Shown piece by piece: positions 37,594 to 43,229 of a DNA stretch of 43,229 nucleotides; the first letter of the stretch is position 1; every line of letters starts with the position of its first letter. The DNA comes from Clostridia bacterium. GTDB lineage: Bacteria; Bacillota; Clostridia; Oscillospirales; CAG-272. A program made the position numbers and the translations under genes. The notes beneath the pieces were generated by a model. That model was not told the DNA's origin. It ran no database searches and was given only the letters and a program-made list of their open reading frames with translations. The stretch is from positions 1 to 43,229 of the forward strand of contig JAFUIQ010000014.1 in NCBI GenBank assembly GCA_017468385.1, read 5' to 3'.

Positions 37594-40434
37594 TTATTTC
37601 TTCAGGCTGAACAGCACGGTCTGACCGTCAAGGCCGGTCATGTCGATGGTCACGGTGGTCTTGCCGCCGTCGGCTGTCACAGTTATCTTGTCATGTGCGC
37701 CGTCCAGCGTGTACGTGCCATCTATAACGATGGTGTGGCTGCCCTTCACCTTCATGGTGGGATCGCTGACACCGATCTGCAGGCCACCCTCTGTATCCTT
37801 CACCAACATGGTGCAGGCAAAGTCGGGAGTGATGCCATCGAATGTTACAGCCTCCCAGAACACGATGCCAGTCAGGCCCAGCTTATTTTCGCGGACTGCG
37901 TGAATCGTCTTCGAGTTGGAAAGAATCTCCACATCGGGATTCTCGTAGTAGGCTTTTCCGTCTTCCTGAGATGCCAGGGGCAGGATGATGTAGGAGTACG
38001 TTGCATCCGTGGGATTTACGCCGTGATTAAACATGATCTCCGTGAAGCTTGTGTTGGCATTTTGGGCCAGTTTCACCGTCAGATCCTGTTCCTTGGGGAA
38101 TACGATGGAGCCGTATCCCTTGATATGGGCATACTTGACGCCCTCCACAAGGGTATCTTCCGTATACTTTACAGTTTCCTGATCGTCATTCAGGTACATC
38201 TGGTTACCCTTCTGGTTCTCAACCGTGGTAACAACGCCTTCATCCAGCGTACTGTTAATATCGGAGCCAAGCATCACATACTCGTTATCGAAGAAGAAGT
38301 ACGACTTCTTTGCCACCAAATCGGAGACAAAGTCTCCGTTGTTGTTGTCATAATCGTACGCGGCAACCACATACTCATTCAGCTGCGCACCGCCCACAAA
38401 CGCGGACTTATTGTATACACCGATATTATTCTCGGGGACACGAGGTCTGGTATCGATGGTAGTACCCGGCAAACGATAGCGGTTCACATTATGATGATAT
38501 TCCTTGTCGTACTGATCCAGACGATCTGCATAGACATACAGCATGCCGGCGCCGGTATACCAGCCGGTGCAATTCTCCATATTGGTTTCGGACCAGACGA
38601 ATCCCTCATACAGCGATACTCTGGGATTGCTCATCGCCAGCATGGAGGCGAAATTGCCGCGGTGGGTGGTGATACGTGCCATGTTACCGAACACCTTGGC
38701 GGCTACTCTCGGCTCTGCCGGTACAATGCTGTCATCATAACGGATTTTGGCGATCAAATCACCCGTGCTGAGCGATCCGTTGTTCTCGTATCGTGTAGGA
38801 TTATTCACCAAATAGTATTTCAGCAGAGACTTCATCTGCGCTGCCTTTTCAGCAGGAGCATACTCTGCCACATGTGCCATACCGACGATCACACAGTTAG
38901 CACGTGCACTTTCGGTGGGGTTGGACCAAATGATACGTCCGCTCACTGCGCTCATCGCCGCACCGCGCCACATAACCGGCTCAAATGCGTTGAATACCCA
39001 GTCCACCTGCATATCGATATGTTCCTGCGAGAAGGAATACTCGGTTCCCGCCAACACATACATCACATACGAAAGGCCCTGCAGAAGGTCGCCGCCGTAA
39101 CCGGTGGTATACGGAACGGAGCCGTGGTAGATGTAGGAGCCGTCTTCATACATGCCGTCTCCTATTTTCGCATAGTGGAATACATCTTTGGCCAGCTTAT
39201 CAACGGCTTTTTCAATGCGCTCCCCCTGCTTCTGCAATGCAGCGGACATGACGACCCACTTAGTCATATTGATCAGATTGGGACCGCCCGAGCCGGTATA
39301 CGGAGAATGAGTAGCCAGAATATCCATCCAGTCCATATAATGATCCAGCTGTTCTTGTGTCAGATCATGCCGCAGGGCAAGGAGGATCGCTGACAGATGC
39401 AGAGGCGTAGTAACATAGGAGTCGTACCAGTTGGTTCCTGCCGGCATCTTGCCGCTATCTCCGCCGAAGAAATGCTCATACATGACATCCAAACAGTATA
39501 TGATGTCATCCCGCAGTTCCTCATTTTTATAATAGGCCGAACCGTATGTAGCATATCCACGGGCCATTGCCTCGATGCTCGCATACTGGCTATTCATGTT
39601 TGCACCGGTGATAGGATAGAATTTTGAATTATATCCGAAGGGATTATTGGCGTTTTCGTCGCGTTCTACTCGGTTCCACCACTCCCGGCAAGCGGAGTTA
39701 ATACCGTTTATAATGCTCTCATGAAGACTGTCGCCTTCTCTGTATCCGCCAAATTCCAGATACTCATACTGCTGCAGGATATAATCAAATACATCCTCAG
39801 CGTCTTCATATACCATAGGTTCATCTCCATCATAATAGTTCCGGGCAGAGATCGAACGTATATACAGTTGGCGCAGTGCCACACCCGTATCGTTTACGAT
39901 CAGTTCAATTCGTTCTGCGTTGGCCAGATTGGCGTTACCCTGGCTGATCAGGTTTGTCATAGGATACGAAATAGTAACCCAATCCTTTTTGGATGTGGAA
40001 AAGTCTTTATAGAAGTAGCACTCTTCCCCGTTCTCATCCACACCGCAGTATATGTACATGCGAAGACCGCTGGGCAGACCGGAGTTCAAAAACACTTCAA
40101 TGTCCATGTACACATAGGTTTCAAAATTCTCGGGAATATCGGTTATCACCAAACGATTTTGCTTTGGCTTCTTCCACAGACCCAACGTAGACGCATTCAC
40201 ATCGTACGTTTGATCGGGATCGCTTTCCATGCCCAACGGATCGTACGGCTTTTCCTCACTGCCATCCGCAAAAACGTATCGGATATTCCCATCCGACACC
40301 GCGGGATCGTCCGAGGTGGTATCACCGACATCCGGTGTGTCTGGTACATCCGGTGTGTCCGGCTTACAAGCACATAAAGTGGGCAACAGCATAACCGATA
40401 TCAAAACCCATGCTATGATTCTTTTTGCCGTCAT
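37594..40434 (-). CDS. Polysaccharide lyase family 8 lipoprotein with binding-domain-like N-terminus
   Basis: 946-residue PL8 lyase (hyaluronan/chondroitin/xanthan-lyase family). Residues 1-23 are a signal peptide with lipobox ending at Cys23, 24-60 a Pro/Asp-rich linker, 80-200 a beta-sandwich that looks like a carbohydrate-binding module, 205-560 the alpha-toroid, then three beta domains. The catalytic set is present: Asn386, His437, Tyr446 (ten residues apart in the H-x8-Y pattern) and Arg500, with NMENCTGWYTGAGMLYVYADRLDQYD following. It is anchored outside the cell, splitting uronic-acid polysaccharides by beta-elimination. Paralogous to the next lyase. Confidence 0.93.
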   Translation of the reverse strand: MTAKRIIAWVLISVMLLPTLCACKPDTPDVPDTPDVGDTTSDDPAVSDGNIRYVFADGSEEKPYDPLGMESDPDQTYDVNASTLGLWKKPKQNRLVITDIPENFETYVYMDIEVFLNSGLPSGLRMYIYCGVDENGEECYFYKDFSTSKKDWVTISYPMTNLISQGNANLANAERIELIVNDTGVALRQLYIRSISARNYYDGDEPMVYEDAEDVFDYILQQYEYLEFGGYREGDSLHESIINGINSACREWWNRVERDENANNPFGYNSKFYPITGANMNSQYASIEAMARGYATYGSAYYKNEELRDDIIYCLDVMYEHFFGGDSGKMPAGTNWYDSYVTTPLHLSAILLALRHDLTQEQLDHYMDWMDILATHSPYTGSGGPNLINMTKWVVMSAALQKQGERIEKAVDKLAKDVFHYAKIGDGMYEDGSYIYHGSVPYTTGYGGDLLQGLSYVMYVLAGTEYSFSQEHIDMQVDWVFNAFEPVMWRGAAMSAVSGRIIWSNPTESARANCVIVGMAHVAEYAPAEKAAQMKSLLKYYLVNNPTRYENNGSLSTGDLIAKIRYDDSIVPAEPRVAAKVFGNMARITTHRGNFASMLAMSNPRVSLYEGFVWSETNMENCTGWYTGAGMLYVYADRLDQYDKEYHHNVNRYRLPGTTIDTRPRVPENNIGVYNKSAFVGGAQLNEYVVAAYDYDNNNGDFVSDLVAKKSYFFFDNEYVMLGSDINSTLDEGVVTTVENQKGNQMYLNDDQETVKYTEDTLVEGVKYAHIKGYGSIVFPKEQDLTVKLAQNANTSFTEIMFNHGVNPTDATYSYIILPLASQEDGKAYYENPDVEILSNSKTIHAVRENKLGLTGIVFWEAVTFDGITPDFACTMLVKDTEGGLQIGVSDPTMKVKGSHTIVIDGTYTLDGAHDKITVTADGGKTTVTIDMTGLDGQTVLFSLKK

Positions 40435-40571
40435 TGTAAGTTTTCTCCTCTCATTTTCTCAATAATTGATTCGCACTATTCTCAAAGGGATGCCGGAATC
40501 TATTACAAAACCTGTATATTGTCTTGCGATATTTTGCAACAGACAACGCATCGTACTGTCTATACGTATTG

Positions 40572-40600
40572 ATTATATCACACGGTCTCTCCTGTTCCAA
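40572..40600 (-). promoter_or_regulatory. Promoter of the first lyase gene
   Basis: Minus strand: TTGGAA (40595-40600), 17-nt spacer, TATAAT (40572-40577), 138 bp before the ATG, leaving a long leader. Confidence 0.7.
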
Positions 40601-40654
40601 TTGCTGTTTTCACAGTAATTGTTGACATTATCACAAAACCTAAAATTTCATAGA

Positions 40655-40687
40655 GAAACGACGCTTACCGGAAGCAAGCGTCGTTTC
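40655..40687. repeat. 12-bp inverted repeat after the second lyase gene
   Basis: GAAACGACGCTT / AAGCGTCGTTTC with a 9-nt loop, 7 bp after the stop of the second lyase. T-run is poor, so it is a terminator-like hairpin or mRNA 3' stabiliser. Confidence 0.6.
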
Positions 40688-40694
40688 GTGGTTT

Positions 40695-43205
40695 TTACTT
40701 TTTAGCCAAGTGAAACAGCACGGTCTGACCGTCAAGGCCGGTCATGTCGATGGTCACGGTAGTCTTGGATCCACTGACCTGGACACTTACCTTGTCGTTG
40801 ATGCCGGAGAGCTTATAGACGCCATCCAGAGTGACGGTGTGCTTACCCGTTACCTTCATGGTGGGATCGCTGATAGCGATCTGCTTGCCATTCTCCGTAT
40901 CCTTCACCAGCATGGTGCAGGCGAAATCGGGAGTGATGCCATCGAATGTTACGACCTCCCAGAACACGATGCCGGTCATGCCCAGCTTATTCTCGCGGAC
41001 TGCCTGGATCTGTTTGGTGTTGGAGAGGATCTCCACGTCGGGATTCTCGTAGTAGGCCTTGCCGTCCTCCCGGGATGCCAGAGGCAGGATGATGTAGGAG
41101 TAGGTGTCGTCCGTGGGATTCACGCCGTGGTCGAAGAAGATCTCGGAGAAGCTGCCCTGATTGGTTTTGTTGATATTGTCCGTCAGATCCTGCTTCTCGG
41201 GGAACACGATGGAGCCGTAATCCGATATAAAGGCATATTTGACACCACGCACCAAAGTGTCTTTCTGCACGGTAACTGCGTCAGTCTCGTCATTCAAATA
41301 CAGCTGGTATTTCTTTCCGCGAATCTTCTGATTCTCCACGGTGGTGATAACGCCTTTATCCAATGTACTGTTGATATCAGAGCCAAGCATCACGTACTCA
41401 TTATCAAAGAAGAAGTAGGACTTCTTCGCCACCAGATCGGACTCAAAATCACGGTTTTTGTTATCATACTGGAAAGCGGCCACCGCAAACTCATCCATCT
41501 GTACGCCTCCGACAAAGTCGGATTCGTTGAAGGTATGGGCGTTGTTTTTCGGGTCGCGCTTTCTTGTGTCCACCGTCGTGCCGGCCAGGCGGTACCGGTT
41601 TCCGTACTGGTGGAACACATCGTCATACTGAACGCCAACATCCGTATACACATACAGCATGCCGGCGCCGGTATACCATGCGGTGCAGTTCTCCATATTA
41701 CTGGAGGACCACACGAATCCCTCATATGCCGCTACGGTAGGCGAGGTAAGGGCAAGCATGGAGGCAAATCCGCTGCGATGGGTGGTCACACGGGCCATGT
41801 GCGGGAACACCTTGGCCGCGATCGGCTCTTCTGCCGCCACACTGTCATTTTTCTCGATGGCCAACAGATGATCCGCTCCGCTGAGTTTGCCAAACTGGGT
41901 CAAAGAGAACCGGTAATGCGCAAGATAATACTTGAGCAGCGCATGAATCCGGGCGGCTTTCTCCGGCGGCGCATACTGGGCAGTCAACGCAAAGCCGGTC
42001 ATGAACCCAACCGATCGGGTGCTTTCATTCATCGTCCATACCTTGCGTCCCCACACCGCGCTCATGGCGGTGCCGCACCACATAACCGGTGCATAGGCAT
42101 CAAAAATCCAGTCCACCTGCCGATTTACAAGTTCATCGGAAAACGCATATTCCGATCCGTCCAGCACGTATATGATCTCCGACAGCTGGGTAACCAGGCT
42201 GGAACCATATCCTCCGGTATAGGCGATCGCATCGTGCATAATGTAGGATCCGTCCTTGTATATACCGTCTCCGGATGTCACATAATCAAACACGTTATCG
42301 GAGAGAATATCCACCGCATTTTTCAGACGCACGCCGTCCTTCTGCAGTGCCGCCGACAGAACTGTGCAATAGGCAATATCGATCATATTCCCCGATGTAT
42401 AGGTGGGCTCGTAGATCACTGTATCCATGTAGTCGGCGTAATGCTTGATCTCATCGTACTCCAGATCGTCCCGCAAAGCCAGCAGAACGCGGGTGAGATA
42501 CAAAGGAGATCCGATATAGCTGTCCCACCAATTGCTTCCGGAGGGGAGCTTTTTCTTCGTACCGCCGTAGTATTTTTCGTACATGAAATCCAGGCAGTAA
42601 ATAATATCGTCCCGCAATTCCTCGTTTTTATAATAATCCGAGCCGGGCGTGGCATATCCCCGTGCCATATAGAATATGTAGTGGTACAGATTGGTCATAT
42701 TACCACTGGAAAACGGCAAATTCTGACCGAAAGGATCGGTGGTACAATCGCGGTCAACCAGTGCCCACCAAGTCTTGCATTCGGAATTGATGGAATTCAA
42801 AAGCGTGCGGTGTCTCTTTTCCGTCAGATTGTCACCGTTTCCGAATTCCAGATACGCGTACCGATTCAAGATATATTCAAACACGTCAGCAACCTCCTCG
42901 TTGGGATATGGTGGTTCAGTCACCGGGGGCTCCGTCACCGGGGGCTCGGTCACCGGGGGCTCGGTCACCGGGGGTTCCGTCACAAGAGGTTCCGTTACAG
43001 GAGGCTCTGTCACAGGAGGTTCCGTTACAGGAGGCTCTGTTACAGGAGGCTCTGTTACAGGGGGGTCTGTTACAGGGGGGTCCGTCGCGGGAGGTTCTGT
43101 TACAGGGGGCTCTGTCACCGGCGGCATCACAGCCGGGCCACATCCGGCAAGCAGCATGGCCGCAAGCAGAAGACAGCTGATCACACGAAGAATTTGGTTT
43201 CTCAT
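40695..43205 (-). CDS. Polysaccharide lyase family 8 lipoprotein with PPVTE stalk
   Basis: 836-residue PL8 lyase. Lipobox LLAGC (Cys22) anchors it outside the membrane; residues 28-99 are a stalk of about fourteen PPVTE/D units; the toroid and beta domains follow. Catalytic residues Asn273, His324, Tyr333 and Arg387 match the neighbouring paralogue in spacing. The C-terminus (TTVTIDMTGLDGQTVLF) is the same in both. ATG at 43205 follows AGGAG by 8 nt; an upstream GTG lies in the ribosome site. The stalk replaces the binding-module-like part of the other lyase, so the two probably work at different distances from the cell. Confidence 0.93.
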   Translation of the reverse strand: MRNQILRVISCLLLAAMLLAGCGPAVMPPVTEPPVTEPPATDPPVTDPPVTEPPVTEPPVTEPPVTEPPVTEPLVTEPPVTEPPVTEPPVTEPPVTEPPYPNEEVADVFEYILNRYAYLEFGNGDNLTEKRHRTLLNSINSECKTWWALVDRDCTTDPFGQNLPFSSGNMTNLYHYIFYMARGYATPGSDYYKNEELRDDIIYCLDFMYEKYYGGTKKKLPSGSNWWDSYIGSPLYLTRVLLALRDDLEYDEIKHYADYMDTVIYEPTYTSGNMIDIAYCTVLSAALQKDGVRLKNAVDILSDNVFDYVTSGDGIYKDGSYIMHDAIAYTGGYGSSLVTQLSEIIYVLDGSEYAFSDELVNRQVDWIFDAYAPVMWCGTAMSAVWGRKVWTMNESTRSVGFMTGFALTAQYAPPEKAARIHALLKYYLAHYRFSLTQFGKLSGADHLLAIEKNDSVAAEEPIAAKVFPHMARVTTHRSGFASMLALTSPTVAAYEGFVWSSSNMENCTAWYTGAGMLYVYTDVGVQYDDVFHQYGNRYRLAGTTVDTRKRDPKNNAHTFNESDFVGGVQMDEFAVAAFQYDNKNRDFESDLVAKKSYFFFDNEYVMLGSDINSTLDKGVITTVENQKIRGKKYQLYLNDETDAVTVQKDTLVRGVKYAFISDYGSIVFPEKQDLTDNINKTNQGSFSEIFFDHGVNPTDDTYSYIILPLASREDGKAYYENPDVEILSNTKQIQAVRENKLGMTGIVFWEVVTFDGITPDFACTMLVKDTENGKQIAISDPTMKVTGKHTVTLDGVYKLSGINDKVSVQVSGSKTTVTIDMTGLDGQTVLFHLAKK
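42909..43124 (-). repeat. Tandem 15-bp repeat coding for the PPVTE stalk
   Basis: About fourteen copies of a 15-bp unit with variable third codon positions and one PLVTE unit. The unit length is prone to slippage, so stalk length likely varies between strains. Confidence 0.9.
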
Positions 43206-43229
43206 TACGCGCACTCCTTTATATTGATC

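Noticed and set aside
37558-39393. 611-codon plus-strand open frame opposite the first PL8 lyase
   Set aside because: Antisense to a protein with all PL8 catalytic residues; no signal peptide or family pattern.
40622-40650. TTGACA at 40622 as a plus-strand promoter
   Set aside because: No acceptable -10 at 16-18 nt and no plus-strand gene follows.
1-43229. CRISPR array
   Set aside because: The only regular short tandem repeat (42909-43124) has no spacers and codes a protein stalk.

Overview
The window holds most of a contractile-tail (myovirus-type) prophage, about 1-30066, integrated at the 3' end of a tRNA-Val(GAC) gene, followed by about 13 kb of host chromosome. Intrinsic terminators, strong GGAGG ribosome sites, a GAAC-N4-GTTC type LexA box, lipoproteins and protein families such as UPF0210/UPF0237 and FKBP-type lipoproteins point to a low-to-mid GC Firmicute, most likely a gut Clostridia (Oscillospirales/Ruminococcaceae-like). 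This placement is inference from gene content, not from a marker gene.

Prophage layout, read from its right end leftwards: tyrosine integrase; remnant of a SHOCT gene; a restriction-endonuclease-like moron; a self-cleaving S24 repressor; a divergent control region with two consensus promoters and four operator copies; a Cro-like regulator; small early genes; a long C5 DNA methyltransferase with a seven-copy internal repeat; SSB and a phg_2220_C-type replication protein; a row of small, tightly coupled accessory genes (radical SAM, ASCH, Cys-rich); a HUH-type Rep-like protein; a DUF1064 nuclease; and a sigma-region-4-like late regulator. A self-contained hicAB toxin-antitoxin pair on the opposite strand splits the early and late regions. 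The late operon runs HNH, small and large terminase, portal, prohead protease, HK97 major capsid protein, head-tail connectors, sheath, tube, tail chaperones, tape measure, PBSX/Xkd-like hub and baseplate, tail fibre, and a pectate-lyase-fold tail spike cut by the window start. Lysis genes and the left attachment site lie outside the window.

Signals that gene calling alone misses: a canonical A AAA AAC slippery site that makes a fused tail-chaperone product through a 54-residue -1 frame; a promoter and intrinsic terminator 22 bp apart that predict a roughly 50-nt antisense RNA in the early region; a perfect 12-bp inverted repeat just before the HUH Rep gene; three successive gene junctions built from the same stop/start linker; and a TTG-started tail spike and TTG-started late regulator.

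Host part: the tRNA with its own promoter, an SOS-controlled dinB with two LexA-type boxes, a cytosolic parvulin, a RadC-like protein that has lost its zinc motif, the UPF0210/UPF0237 (ACT) pair, an FKBP-type lipoprotein, a membrane protein, an M14 zinc carboxypeptidase, and two paralogous polysaccharide lyase family 8 lipoproteins. The two lyases share catalytic and C-terminal parts but differ completely at the N-terminus: one has a binding-domain-like sandwich, the other a PPVTE repeat stalk.
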